Shown in pieces: positions 43,711 through 52,502 of a DNA stretch of 64,000 bases (its first letter is position 1; every line of letters begins with the position of its first letter). The notes beneath the pieces were generated by a model, which saw only the letters and a program-made list of their open reading frames with translations, was not told where the DNA came from and searched no databases. This DNA is from JADGHX01 sp037200125 (GTDB lineage Bacteria; Pseudomonadota; Gammaproteobacteria; Steroidobacterales; Steroidobacteraceae), in NCBI GenBank assembly GCA_037200125.1, contig JBBCGS010000003.1, forward strand, positions 868,001 through 932,000, given 5' to 3'. Made by a program: the position numbers and the translations under genes.

Positions 43711-44667
43711 TTGGCGGTAACTGCGCTCAACGTTTGCGTGCTCGGCGGCACCGGCTTCGCGGGGACGGAACTGGTGTCGCGACTCGTGCGCGACGGTCAC
43801 AATGTTCGCGTGCCTACGCGGCGCGTCGCCAACGGCATTCATCTCAAAGTGCTGCCCACGGTGCAGCTCGTAGCGGCGAACATTCATGACGTTCGCAGGC
43901 TGGGGCAACTGTTCGAAGACGTGGATGTCGTCGTCAATCTCGTCGGCATCCTGAACGAGCACGGGCGGGCGAGCTTTCGCGCGGTTCACAAGGATCTCGC
44001 CACGAAAGTCATCGAGGCGATGCGGGCACAGCGTGTTCGGCGGCTGCTGCACATGAGCTCGCTCGCGGCGAGCGCGCAGGCGCCCAGTAAGTACCTGCGC
44101 ACCAAGGCGGAAGCCGAGGCCCAGGTGCGCGTGTCAGCCGCGACCATCGACTTCACCATTTTCCGGCCGTCCGTGATCTTCGGCGAGCGCGACACGCTCA
44201 CGAATCGATTCGCGGGGCTTTTGCGGACCACCCACGGGCTCCTGCCGCTCGCGCGACCCGGCGCGCGCTTCGCGCCGATTCACGTCGATGACGTCGTTGA
44301 AGGGTTCGTCCGCGCGCTCGCGGATCGCTCCACCGTCGGCAAGAGCCTGGATCTTTGCGGCCCGGATGTGATGACGCTCGAGCAGATCGTGCGGCTCACG
44401 GCGCAAGCGGCGAACCTTCCGTGCCACATCCTGCCGCTGCCGGATTTCGTCGCGGCCATGCAGGGCGTGGTGATGGGAATGCTTCCGGGCAAGCCGTTCT
44501 CGAGCGACAACTACAGGTCACTCACCATCGACAGCGTGTGCAAGCAGAATGGATGCGAAACGCTGGGCCTCACGCTCGCGCGCATGGAAGCGGTGCTGCC
44601 GGGCTACCTCAGTGGTCACTCGTCCCGGAGCCAGCTCTATCAGTATCGCCAGTCGGCGTCTCGCTGA
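43711..44667 (+). CDS. NAD(P)-binding protein, complex I NDUFA9-like (atypical SDR)
   Basis: 318 residues. Rossmann fold VCVLGGTGFAGTELVSRLV, VVNLVGILNEHG, and MSSLAASAQAPSKYLRTKAEAE (the Y-x-x-x-K pair). It matches the bacterial relatives of the complex I assembly subunit NDUFA9; they are also called NAD-dependent epimerases. No sugar substrate is shown. The start is TTG 43711, the only candidate close to the Rossmann motif, with no clear ribosome site, so uncertain. Its 3' end overlaps the convergent aminopeptidase gene by 59 bp. Confidence 0.82.
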   Translation: MAVTALNVCVLGGTGFAGTELVSRLVRDGHNVRVPTRRVANGIHLKVLPTVQLVAANIHDVRRLGQLFEDVDVVVNLVGILNEHGRASFRAVHKDLATKVIEAMRAQRVRRLLHMSSLAASAQAPSKYLRTKAEAEAQVRVSAATIDFTIFRPSVIFGERDTLTNRFAGLLRTTHGLLPLARPGARFAPIHVDDVVEGFVRALADRSTVGKSLDLCGPDVMTLEQIVRLTAQAANLPCHILPLPDFVAAMQGVVMGMLPGKPFSSDNYRSLTIDSVCKQNGCETLGLTLARMEAVLPGYLSGHSSRSQLYQYRQSASR

Positions 44668-45736
44668 CCGTCGGCGACAGGCACAGGAGCTTGTGTCGCT
44701 CTTCGCGCGGCCTCTTTGTCAGCTCGCGCACTGCCTCGTAGAACTTCGGCAGATCGCCGCCCTTGCTGGCGAGCAAGCGCTCGAAGCCTGGAACGCAATC
44801 GTAATACGTCGCGATCGACGCCAGATACGCGTTGTTGAGACCGCTCTCCGTGTCGCGATAGGTCGAGCGAACGCCCAGCCGCTTCTCCAGGTCCGCAATC
44901 TGGTTGTCGAGCTCCTGGAATATCTCGCGCTTCCGCTCGCGCATGGCATCCGGCGCGACCCGCTGCTTGTAGAGCGCCGAGAGTTTCGTGCGCGCGCCAA
45001 TGAAGAGCGCAATGATCTGTGCCTGCCGTGAGCGCCGCGCCTTGAAGCGACCCAGGTCCGATTCGCGTCCGCGCAGCTTGAGCCATCTCTCGAGACCCGC
45101 CTGCTCCACCGCCGTCGCGAACGCCTCGTTGAACTCCGAATCGTTGGCCACGTAAATGAGTTGATGGGAAAGCTCGTGGAAGATGATGGCGGCGAGCTCG
45201 TCATCGCCGTACCCGAGCATCGTGTTCAGCACCGGATCCTTGAACTTGCCGAGCGTCGAGTAGGCGGCGACGCCGCCGACGTACGTATCGAAGGATTGCT
45301 TCGCCAGCGAGTCCGCGAACTTCCGGGCTTTCGCTTCCTTGAAGTAGCCGCGATAGGCCACGCAGCCGGCGATCGGGAAGCACCAGCGTTGCGGGTTCAC
45401 CGAGAACTCCGGGGCCGCCACGACATTCCACACCACATACGGCCGCTTGAGGTCCGCGTAGGAGCGATAGCTGCCGTTGTCCGGGAGCGCGAGCTCCCGG
45501 GACGCAAAATCGCGCGCCGCGCGCACCTCGGTGAGGCGATCGCGCAGCGCTGGTGCGGTCGTGTCGCTCGCGATCACTTTGTCGATGGGCTGGCGGGCCC
45601 GCATCACCTGCCATTGCCCACGCGCCGCCTGCGCCACGTACAGCGTGCCGCACGCCGGCAGCGTGACTACCGTCAGAAAGATGAGCGCGATTCGTGCGCA
45701 GGCCACACGAAGGGGGCGGGTAGTCTCGGTTACCAT
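44609..45736 (-). CDS. Zinc aminopeptidase-like lipoprotein
   Basis: 375 residues from ATG 45734-45736 or 365 from GTG 45706. N-terminal lipoprotein signal with lipobox (ALIFLTVVTLPACG). Metal-binding HExxH in IIFHELSHQLIYV, followed by FNEAFATAVEQ where a third ligand Glu is expected. This is the aminopeptidase family PF10023 type. The body is full length. It is convergent with the preceding gene (59-bp overlap) and divergent from cca with only 6 bp between the two ATGs. A much longer upstream frame exists but is antisense to cca. Confidence 0.88.
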   Translation of the reverse strand: MVTETTRPLRVACARIALIFLTVVTLPACGTLYVAQAARGQWQVMRARQPIDKVIASDTTAPALRDRLTEVRAARDFASRELALPDNGSYRSYADLKRPYVVWNVVAAPEFSVNPQRWCFPIAGCVAYRGYFKEAKARKFADSLAKQSFDTYVGGVAAYSTLGKFKDPVLNTMLGYGDDELAAIIFHELSHQLIYVANDSEFNEAFATAVEQAGLERWLKLRGRESDLGRFKARRSRQAQIIALFIGARTKLSALYKQRVAPDAMRERKREIFQELDNQIADLEKRLGVRSTYRDTESGLNNAYLASIATYYDCVPGFERLLASKGGDLPKFYEAVRELTKRPREERHKLLCLSPTVSETPTGDTDRAGSGTSDH

Positions 45737-45742
45737 TGGCGC

Positions 45743-46954
45743 ATGCAAGTGTACTTGGTCGGTGGCGCGGTTCGGGATCGGTTGCTCGGCTTGCCGGTAG
45801 GCGAGCGCGACTGGGTCGTCGTGGGCGCGCGGCCGGAAGAGCTCGAGCGACAGGGCTACGTGCGAGTCGGCAAGGAATTCCCGGTCTTCCTGCATCCGGA
45901 AACGCATGACGAGTACGCGCTCGCGCGTACCGAGCGCAAGGTCGGTCCGGGCTATACCGGTTTCACGACGCGGTTTTCTCCGGATGTGACGCTGGAAGAC
46001 GACCTCCGGCGGCGCGACCTGACGATCAACGCCATCGCCGAGGATGAAGACGGCAAGCTCGCCGACCCGTTCGGTGGCCGGCGGGACCTCGAAGCGCGCG
46101 TGCTTCGCCACGTTTCCGAAGCGTTCGTCGAGGATCCGGTCCGCGTCCTGCGCCTTGCGCGATTCGCGGCGCGCTTCACGAGTCTCGGTTTCACCATCGC
46201 CGAAGAAACGCTCGGCCTCATGAAGCGGATCGTTGCCGCGGGCGAGATGGATGCGCTCGTGCCCGAACGTGTGTGGAAGGAAACACACCGCGCGCTCGAT
46301 GAAGTGCGGCCGGACGTGTATTTCCAGACCTTGCGCGACTGCGGCGCTTTGAAAGCGATCTTCCCGGAAGTGGACGCGCTGTTCGGCGTGCCGCAGCCCG
46401 CGAAATGGCATCCGGAGATCGACACGGGCGTACACGTGCTGATGGCACTGCGCATCGCCGCCCAGATGGGCGCAAGCACGGCAACGCGATTCGCCGTGCT
46501 TACGCACGATCTCGGCAAAGCACGCACGCCCCAGGAGAAGTGGCCGAGCCATCACGGCCACGAACAACTGGGCGTGCCCGTGATCGAAGCAATGTCGGAA
46601 CGGCTGCGTGTACCGAAAGATTTTCGCGACCTGGCCGTGATGGTCTCGGACTATCACACGCACGTGCATCGCGCGCAGGAGCTGAAGCCCTCGACGACGC
46701 TCGAGCTCTTCGAGAAGACCGACGCGTTCCGCCGGCCGGAACGTTTCAACGAGTTCCTGCTGGCCTGCGAATGTGACGCGCGTGGGCGGTTGGGACTCGA
46801 AGACCGCGACTATCCGCAACCGGAGGTACTGCGCAAGGCGCGAAGCGCCGCAGCGGCGGTAACACTCACGGAAGCCGACAGACAGGGGCTCGCAGGCACC
46901 GCCATCGGCGAGAAACTTCGCCGTAAGAGACTTGACGCCATCGCTGGCGTATAA
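45743..46954 (+). CDS. cca: CCA tRNA nucleotidyltransferase with HD domain
   Basis: 403 residues; adds or repairs the 3' CCA of tRNAs. The polymerase head shows VYLVGGAVRDRLLGLPVGERDW (GGxVRD and the metal-binding pair), the RRDLTINAIA motif and DPVRVLRLARFAARF. The C-terminal HD phosphohydrolase domain has VLTHDLGKA. The start ATG is at the classic MxxYLVGGAVRD position. TACCAT lies 6 bp before it and could be a -10 box for a leaderless transcript. Confidence 0.95.
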   Translation: MQVYLVGGAVRDRLLGLPVGERDWVVVGARPEELERQGYVRVGKEFPVFLHPETHDEYALARTERKVGPGYTGFTTRFSPDVTLEDDLRRRDLTINAIAEDEDGKLADPFGGRRDLEARVLRHVSEAFVEDPVRVLRLARFAARFTSLGFTIAEETLGLMKRIVAAGEMDALVPERVWKETHRALDEVRPDVYFQTLRDCGALKAIFPEVDALFGVPQPAKWHPEIDTGVHVLMALRIAAQMGASTATRFAVLTHDLGKARTPQEKWPSHHGHEQLGVPVIEAMSERLRVPKDFRDLAVMVSDYHTHVHRAQELKPSTTLELFEKTDAFRRPERFNEFLLACECDARGRLGLEDRDYPQPEVLRKARSAAAAVTLTEADRQGLAGTAIGEKLRRKRLDAIAGV

Positions 46955-47014
46955 CGCCACGCGCCGCGCCTTCGGCGCCCGACCTTACAGAGTGCTTAAG
47001 AAAGTGGATCACGC

Positions 47015-47833
47015 ATGAGCTGGCTGGACGCGATCATCCTCGGCCTCGTCGAGGGCATCACCGAGTTCCTTCCGATCTCCAGCACGGGCCACCTGATCCT
47101 CACGCGCGCCTTCCTCGGGCTTTCCAAAGAAGACACCGACGTCGCACTGATCGTGATCCAGGGCGCTGCGATTCTCGCCGTGTGCTGGGAATACCGGGTC
47201 AAGCTGTGGAGCATCCTGATTTCGCTGTTCAACGACGCGAATGCTCGCAAGTTCGCCGTCAACCTGTTCGTCGCGTTCCTGCCGCTCGCCGTGATCGGGC
47301 TCATCTTCAAGAACAAGATCGAGGATGTGCTGTTCAAGCCCATTCCCGTCGCGCTCGCGCTCGTCATCGGCGGCGTCATCATTCTGTGGGCGGAGAAGCG
47401 CAAGCATGTCGAGCGCATCGCGACGGTCGACGACATCCGGCCCGTCGACGCGGGCAAGGTGGGATTGATTCAGGTTCTCGCACTGATTCCCGGCACCAGC
47501 CGATCCGCGGCGACGATCCTCGGTGGCCTGTTCATGGGCATGAGCCGGCGGGCGGCGACGGAGTTCTCCTTCTTCATCGCGATTCCCACGTTACTGGGCG
47601 CCACTGCGTATGAACTGTGGAAAGCGCGTCACACGCTCTCGGCCGAGACCGCGGCACCGATCGCGCTGAGCTCGGTCATCGCGTTCATCAGCGCGCTCAT
47701 CAGCATCCGCTTCCTGCTGCGGTTCATCAGCCGCCACTCGTTCTCGGTGTTCGCGTGGTATCGAATCGTCTTCGGCGGCATCGTGCTGCTCGCGTGGTGG
47801 CTTGGCTGGGTGAACTGGGACGTCGTCACCTAA
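47015..47833 (+). CDS. uppP: Undecaprenyl-diphosphate phosphatase
   Basis: 272 residues with about eight membrane helices. It recycles the cell-wall lipid carrier by removing a phosphate from undecaprenyl diphosphate, and is also a bacitracin resistance factor (BacA). Signature motifs are VEGITEFLPISSTGHLILT and LIPGTSRSAATILGGLFMG with catalytic Glu, Ser and Arg. Its stop is 5 bp before long-inverted-repeat element 2. Confidence 0.96.
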   Translation: MSWLDAIILGLVEGITEFLPISSTGHLILTRAFLGLSKEDTDVALIVIQGAAILAVCWEYRVKLWSILISLFNDANARKFAVNLFVAFLPLAVIGLIFKNKIEDVLFKPIPVALALVIGGVIILWAEKRKHVERIATVDDIRPVDAGKVGLIQVLALIPGTSRSAATILGGLFMGMSRRAATEFSFFIAIPTLLGATAYELWKARHTLSAETAAPIALSSVIAFISALISIRFLLRFISRHSFSVFAWYRIVFGGIVLLAWWLGWVNWDVVT

Positions 47834-47837
47834 GGAA

Positions 47838-48120
47838 AGTCAGAAGGACTTCTCTGAAATCGCTTGTAGCTGAGCGCGGCGCCGGGGCGCGCAAGCGGAG
47901 GGGTCGAGGGAAAAATGACAGGGGGCTGTCGAACTCAACCTCGGCGCAACCCGGGTGATGCGCGCTCTGATCATGACGCACTAACAATCAAGTCTGCCTT
48001 CAGGCCGACGGCACAGCGTGGCTGTTCGACAGCCCCCTGTCATTTTTCCCTCGCCCCCTCCGCTTGCGCGCCCCGGCTTCCTGATGCCGTCAGGGCGATT
48101 TCAGAGAAGTTCTTCTGACT
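47838..48120. repeat. Long-inverted-repeat element 2 (97-bp arms, imperfect)
   Basis: Left arm 47838-47934 and right arm 48024-48120 pair over 97 bp except for a divergent block near 47864-47881 and two or three single differences. The centre (47935-48023, 89 bp) is unrelated to the centre of element 1. The right arm is about 90% identical to the right arm of element 1. It lies between the convergent 3' ends of uppP and the methyltransferase, the same placement as element 1. No coding potential. Confidence 0.93.
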
Positions 48121-48124
48121 CTCC

Positions 48125-49406
48125 CTAAAGCGAGTGACGCAGGTCCTGCACGCTGAAGCCTGACAGCGGGATATCGATGCCGCGCGTCAGCGCCATCGCC
48201 TTGAACGCTTCACCCATCTCGCCCGGCATCAGCAGCTTGCGAGCTTCGCTTGCGAGGCGAACGTCACGGATCAGGCTCTCGATGCCAAGGCCGAGCAGGA
48301 ACGCCGCCTGAGTGGCGAACCCGCTGACATCGAGCCGCGCGCCGTCCGCACCTTCCGCGACACGCGTGAAGTCGACCCACGCCGTGATGTCCTGAACGCC
48401 CACGTTGATGAACGAATCTCCGTGCGCGCGCTGCTTGAAATGGCAGCGAAGCGTGCCGTCCGTTCGCTGCGGATGGTAGTAATGCGCGCGCGGCAGCCCG
48501 TAGTCGAACAACAGCACGAGGCCCGCGCTCCAGTGAGTCGCTCAGGCCAGCGATCCAAGGTTCCACTCGCGTGCACAGCTCGGTGCGATAGCCGTCTTCC
48601 AGCTCGAATGCCAGACCGTTTCGCACCGACCGCCACGCCGCCGCGACTTCAGCGCGCGCAGGCGCTTCGCGCTCCACGAAGCGGAAGTTACCCGCGCGCT
48701 CGTCGCCACCGCGCTGCGCTTCAACGCTCACGCCCGATGCAGACTCATGGCTGCCACCCTGCGCCTCAACGCTCACGCCCGACGCAGATTCATGGCGGCC
48801 ACCCCGCGCCTCAACGCTCACGCCCAGCTCGCGCACGTCCTCGTTTCGAATGACGATTCGCTGACACGGCAGCGCATCCAGCACTTCGTTCGCGACAATC
48901 ACACCTCGAACGGGCTGCGCGGGAAGCGCATCGAGCCACATCACGCGGTTGCGCAGCTCGGCCGGCAACTGCTCGATGCGCGCGCGCTGGCGATCACGCA
49001 GATCCGCGCTCACTTCGAGAATGGCGTACCGCTCCGGCAAAGAATCCAGCGACGCAAGCGCAGTCAGCATCGACGCAGCCATCCGGCCCGTGCCGGCGCC
49101 CAGCTCGACCACGGAGCCGCCCGTTTGCCCCAGCACCTCGGAAACCTGGCGCGCGACACACTGACTGAACAGATCCGACACTTCGGGCGCGGTAGTGAAA
49201 TCCCCGCCGCGCCCGATCTTCACGCCACCGGCGCTGTAGTAGCCGAGCCCCGGCGCATACAGCGCCAGCTCCATGAACTCATCGAACGGCAACCAGCCGC
49301 CCGCCGCCTCGATGCGCTCGCGGACGTGTCGCGACACCGCGCGCGAATGCATTTCTTCTTCGGTCGACATCGAAGGGAGCGTTGAGGGCGAGCCGGATGC
49401 GTTCAT
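48125..49406 (-). pseudogene. SAM-dependent methyltransferase, MidA/NDUFAF7-like, with one frame break
   Basis: N-terminal part (49406 down to about 48530) shows GYYSAGGVKIGRGGDFTTAP and SVVELGAGTGRMA, the SAM site, and ends in a scrambled frame. The second frame continues as VLLFDYGLPRAHYYH, LRCHFKQRAHGD and GVQDITAWVDF down to 48125. Dropping one G of the GGG near 48527-48529 joins them as LERGLVLLFDYG. The family dimethylates an arginine of a complex I subunit in mitochondria; the bacterial role is less clear. The upper frame has a 45-bp tandem repeat. The start could also be ATG 49370. It may be an active gene with a sequencing indel. Confidence 0.8.
48722..48830 (-). repeat. In-frame 45-bp minisatellite in the methyltransferase gene
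   Basis: Two full 45-bp units (48722-48766, 48767-48811) and a partial third (48812-48830) encode repeats of GVSVEAQGGSHESAS. The units differ by 4 bases. Confidence 0.88.
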
Positions 49407-49417
49407 AATCCGCGCCT

Positions 49418-50266
49418 ATGGCCGTAAAACGAACCCGGAGACGCAAGAGCACGCGAAGCGCACCGCGCAGTCCCCTTCGCACGGCGAAGGGATGGAGCCG
49501 GCCGCTCCCGGCAAGAAGCAGTGGCCCGCCGCTCCAGGGCAAAGCGGTGCTGATCACCGGCGCCGCGCGCCGCGTGGGTGCGACGATCGCCCGCACGCTG
49601 CAGGCCGCCGGCGCGAACGTGATGATTCACTACAACCGCTCCGAGAGCGAAGCGCGCGCGCTCGCCCGCGAGCTCAACAGCTTGCGCGGCGGCTCGGCGG
49701 CGCTGGTCAGTGGCGACCTGCTCGACATCGGCAGGCTCGACAAGCTCGTAGGCGCGACGCTCAAGACCTTCGGGCAGATCGACGTGCTCATCAACAACGC
49801 GTCGACGTTCTACCCGACGCCGGTCGGCGAGATTACCGAAGATCATTGGGACGACCTGCTCGGCACGAACCTGAAGGCGCCACTGTTCCTCGCGCAGGCC
49901 GCGGCCCCGGCTTTGCGCGCGTCGCGCGGTCTCGTGCTCAACATCGCGGATATCCACGGCATGCGCCCGCTTCGCCGTTACACCACGTACAGCGTGGCGA
50001 AGGCGGGGCTGATCATGCTCACGAAGTCGCTGGCCCGCGAGCTCGGCCCGCAGGTGCGCTCGAACGCCATTTGCCCGGGCCCGGTGATGTGGCCGGAAGA
50101 TCGCGCGGATCGCGCCCTGCAGAAGAAGATCATCGAACGCACGCAGCTCAAGCGGCCCGGCTCGCCGGAAGACGTGGCGCGCGCCGCGCTGTTCCTGTGC
50201 GCCGACGCGCCGTACGTCACCGGTCAGATTCTCGCGGTGGACGGTGGGCGGAGCGTGGGCTGGTAA
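49418..50266 (+). CDS. Pteridine reductase-like short-chain dehydrogenase (FolM-type)
   Basis: 282 residues. SDR fold: AVLITGAARRVGATIARTL (TGxxxRxG of the pteridine reductase group), LINNASTFYPTP, and catalytic YSVAKAGL (YxxxK). The neighbouring folK and folB genes support a role in dihydromonapterin or dihydrofolate metabolism. About 40 basic residues precede the fold; ATG 49418 is chosen because CATAAT (49404-49409) lies 8 bp before it, a leaderless layout. It overlaps the 3' end of folK by 50 bp. Confidence 0.88.
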   Translation: MAVKRTRRRKSTRSAPRSPLRTAKGWSRPLPARSSGPPLQGKAVLITGAARRVGATIARTLQAAGANVMIHYNRSESEARALARELNSLRGGSAALVSGDLLDIGRLDKLVGATLKTFGQIDVLINNASTFYPTPVGEITEDHWDDLLGTNLKAPLFLAQAAAPALRASRGLVLNIADIHGMRPLRRYTTYSVAKAGLIMLTKSLARELGPQVRSNAICPGPVMWPEDRADRALQKKIIERTQLKRPGSPEDVARAALFLCADAPYVTGQILAVDGGRSVGW

Positions 50267-50750
50267 AGCTCGGAGGCACGCGCGTCATCGGATGCGCGGC
50301 GCGGTCGAATCGCCGCCACAGCTCGCCGATCGTGGCATTCGCTGTGGGATGCCTCAGCTCCGGCGCGAGATCCGCGAGCGGGCCGAGCATGAAGGGTCGC
50401 TTCAGCAGATCGGGTCGCGGCAGATGCAGCCCCGCTTCATCGTGCACCAGGTCGCCGTACAGGAGCAGGTCGAGGTCCATCGAGCGTGGCGCCCACTTCG
50501 GCGCCCCCGGCTCACGGCCACACAAGGCTTCGACTTCGCGCAGCTTCGCAAGGACGTCGTGCACGGGCAGTTCCGTGCTGAAACCGAAGACGAAGTTGAT
50601 GAAGTCGTCGCCCTCGAATCCCACGGCCTCGTTCCGATACCAGGGCGAGAACTCGATATCGGGAAATTCCCGCGCGAGGGCGGCGCCCGCCTTCGCCAGA
50701 TTGCGCTCCGGCTCCACGTTGCTGCCGGCTGCGACGAACACGCTCGGCAT
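50217..50750 (-). CDS. folK: 2-amino-4-hydroxy-6-hydroxymethyldihydropteridine pyrophosphokinase
   Basis: 177 residues; folate pathway kinase acting on the pterin alcohol. VFVAAGSNVEPERNL at the front, GPKWAPRSMDLDLLLYGD (the R-x-x-DLDLL motif) and LPRPDLLKRPFMLGPL are diagnostic. The 20 C-terminal residues extend past the usual end into folM-like sequence on the other strand. It begins 3 bp after the folB stop. Confidence 0.95.
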   Translation of the reverse strand: MPSVFVAAGSNVEPERNLAKAGAALAREFPDIEFSPWYRNEAVGFEGDDFINFVFGFSTELPVHDVLAKLREVEALCGREPGAPKWAPRSMDLDLLLYGDLVHDEAGLHLPRPDLLKRPFMLGPLADLAPELRHPTANATIGELWRRFDRAAHPMTRVPPSFTSPRSAHRPPRESDR

Positions 50751-50753
50751 GGA

Positions 50754-51149
50754 TCAGCTCGAGAGATAGCCCGGAAGATCGGCGCGGGTGCGCTCGATCG
50801 AAACACCCACATCCCGTGAGCCGCGAATCGCGCCCGGCTTGTTCACGGTGATGCGCACCCACGCGAGCGAGAACTCCTCCAGCACGGTCATGGCCGCGCG
50901 ATGCGCCAGCGTCTCCACCAGCTTGCAGTCGGACCCTTCGACGAACGCGATGAGGCGTTTCGCGACGCGCTTGTAGTCGACCGTGTGCTCGACGCTGTCG
51001 CTCTCGGCGGCGCGGGCGCAATCCGTCGGCAGCTCGATGTCGAGGACGATCGTCTGCTTGATCCGCCGCTCCCACTCGATGAAGCCGATGATGCATTCGA
51101 CCTGCAGGCCACGAAGGAAGATACGGTCGCCGGCTCTGGGATTCGTCAT
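50754..51149 (-). CDS. folB: Dihydroneopterin aldolase
   Basis: 131 residues; makes the hydroxymethyl pterin substrate of FolK. Family pattern IFLRGLQVECIIGFIEWERR, DYKRVAKRLIAF, FKLVETLAHRAA-type stretch (CKLVETLAHRAA) and VRITVNKPGAIRGSRDVGV. It heads the folB-folK pair, divergent from nothing close; tsaD lies behind it on the same strand. Confidence 0.95.
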   Translation of the reverse strand: MTNPRAGDRIFLRGLQVECIIGFIEWERRIKQTIVLDIELPTDCARAAESDSVEHTVDYKRVAKRLIAFVEGSDCKLVETLAHRAAMTVLEEFSLAWVRITVNKPGAIRGSRDVGVSIERTRADLPGYLSS

Positions 51150-51366
51150 GAAGAAGCTGTCACTGCTGAAGGGCCCGCGCTTACCGCGGGCCGGCTAAAA
51201 GGGCGTGCATTATTCACGAAGGACGGGCGGCGTGGGGGTTTCGTCCGCTTCGGGGCACGCTGCCACACCACGCGGCGCGGCGACCGAGTGCCTCTTCAGC
51301 CGCCCCGCGATTGGCGGGCGTCGGTTTCCTGGCCGCCGGGCCCCCCACCCGTGGCGGACGGCGTCA
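51150..51366. repeat. Gene-free gap with degenerate copy D of the 35-bp repeat
   Basis: 217 bp between tsaD and folB. 51290-51327 resembles the dispersed repeat (GCCTCTTCAGCCGCC, GCGATTGGCGGGC, GGTTT), with a CCGCC/GGCGG stem kept but about one base in four changed. In Pseudomonas plsY sits at about this place; it is absent here. Confidence 0.5.
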
Positions 51367-52383
51367 TCACCCCACGGCGGACAACGACTCGAGCGGCCAG
51401 CGCGCCTGCGCCTTGATGGCCAGGCTCTCGAGCTGCCCCGCCTCGATGCGGGCGAGCCCCGCGACGGCGATCATGGCCGCGTTGTCGGTGCTGAACTCGA
51501 CCCGCGGGAAGAACACCCGGGCGCCGCGCCGCGCCACCGCTTCGACCATGCGCTCCCGTAGGAACCGGTTGGCGCTCACGCCGCCCGACACCACAAGCGT
51601 TTCGAGCCCCGTCTGCTCCAGCGCCCTCAAGGACTTGGCGACCAGCGTCTCGACGATCGCCTCCTGAGCCGCGAAGGCGATGTCCGCCTTGCGCCGGGGG
51701 GTCAGCTCCTGCTCGCGCGTGGCCTGCAGGACCGCGGTCTTCAGGCCCGAAAAGCTGAACTCGAGACCCGGCCGATCCAGCATGGGGCGGGGCAGCTTGA
51801 TCGTGCCCGTGCGGCCCTCGGTCGCAAGCTTCGCCAGCTCCGGCCCGCCGGGATACGGCAAGCCGAGCAGCTTGGCCGCCTTGTCGAACGCTTCGCCGGC
51901 CGCGTCATCGCGGGTTTCGCCGAGCGGCAGGTACCGGCCGATCGCCCGCACTTCGATGAGTTGGGTATGGCCGCCCGAAACGAGCAGCGCCACGTGAGGG
52001 AACGGCGGAGGCTCCCGCTCCAGCAGCGGCGCGAGCAGATGCCCTTCCAGGTGATGCACACCGATGGCCGGTTTGCGCCAGGCATACGCCAGGCTCCGGG
52101 CGAGGGCCGCGCCGGTCAAAAGTGCGCCGATGAGACCCGGGCCGGCGGTGTAGGCCACGCCGTCCAGGTCGGGCGGGAGGGTCTTCGCCTTCTCCAACGT
52201 GCTTCGAACAAGAGGCAAAAGGCGCCGAACATGGTCGCGGGAGGCCAATTCGGGCACCACTCCGCCAAAAACCCGATGCAGGTCGACCTGGCTGAAAAGC
52301 TCATGGGCCAGCAGGCCCCGCTGCCGGTCGAGGACCGCAACGGCACTCTCATCACAGGACGATTCGATAGCGAGGACGCGCAT
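51367..52383 (-). CDS. tsaD: tRNA N6-adenosine threonylcarbamoyltransferase
   Basis: 338 residues from ATG 52381-52383, just before VLAIESSCDESAVAVLD; the longer frame is not family-like. It transfers threonylcarbamoyl to A37 of ANN-decoding tRNAs with TsaB and TsaE. The metal-binding HHLEGHLLAPLL and VSGGHTQL, and SGGVSANRFLRERM, are present. It is divergent from rpsU, the standard gammaproteobacterial arrangement. Confidence 0.96.
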   Translation of the reverse strand: MRVLAIESSCDESAVAVLDRQRGLLAHELFSQVDLHRVFGGVVPELASRDHVRRLLPLVRSTLEKAKTLPPDLDGVAYTAGPGLIGALLTGAALARSLAYAWRKPAIGVHHLEGHLLAPLLEREPPPFPHVALLVSGGHTQLIEVRAIGRYLPLGETRDDAAGEAFDKAAKLLGLPYPGGPELAKLATEGRTGTIKLPRPMLDRPGLEFSFSGLKTAVLQATREQELTPRRKADIAFAAQEAIVETLVAKSLRALEQTGLETLVVSGGVSANRFLRERMVEAVARRGARVFFPRVEFSTDNAAMIAVAGLARIEAGQLESLAIKAQARWPLESLSAVG

Positions 52384-52409
52384 GCCGCATAGCCTACCGC
52401 AGGCGGGCT

Positions 52410-52462
52410 TTGCCTTTTGCTGCAAGGGTCATTTAGAATCGCCGGCCCGCAAATCCGCGGGC
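52410..52462 (+). promoter_or_regulatory. Promoter and leader hairpin of the rpsU operon
   Basis: TTGCCT (52410-52415), 18-bp spacer, TAGAAT (52434-52439). The leader starts with a GC hairpin GGCCCGC/GCGGGCC (52443-52449 with 52456-52462), possibly stabilising the message. Confidence 0.5.
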
Positions 52463-52502
52463 CTGCGCGTGCGCGCACGGAAATTCTGGGAAGAGGTTTC
52501 GG

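Noticed and set aside
45737..46960. N-terminal extension of the aminopeptidase frame up to 46960
   Set aside because: It runs antisense through cca; the lipoprotein signal at 45736 or 45706 marks the true start.
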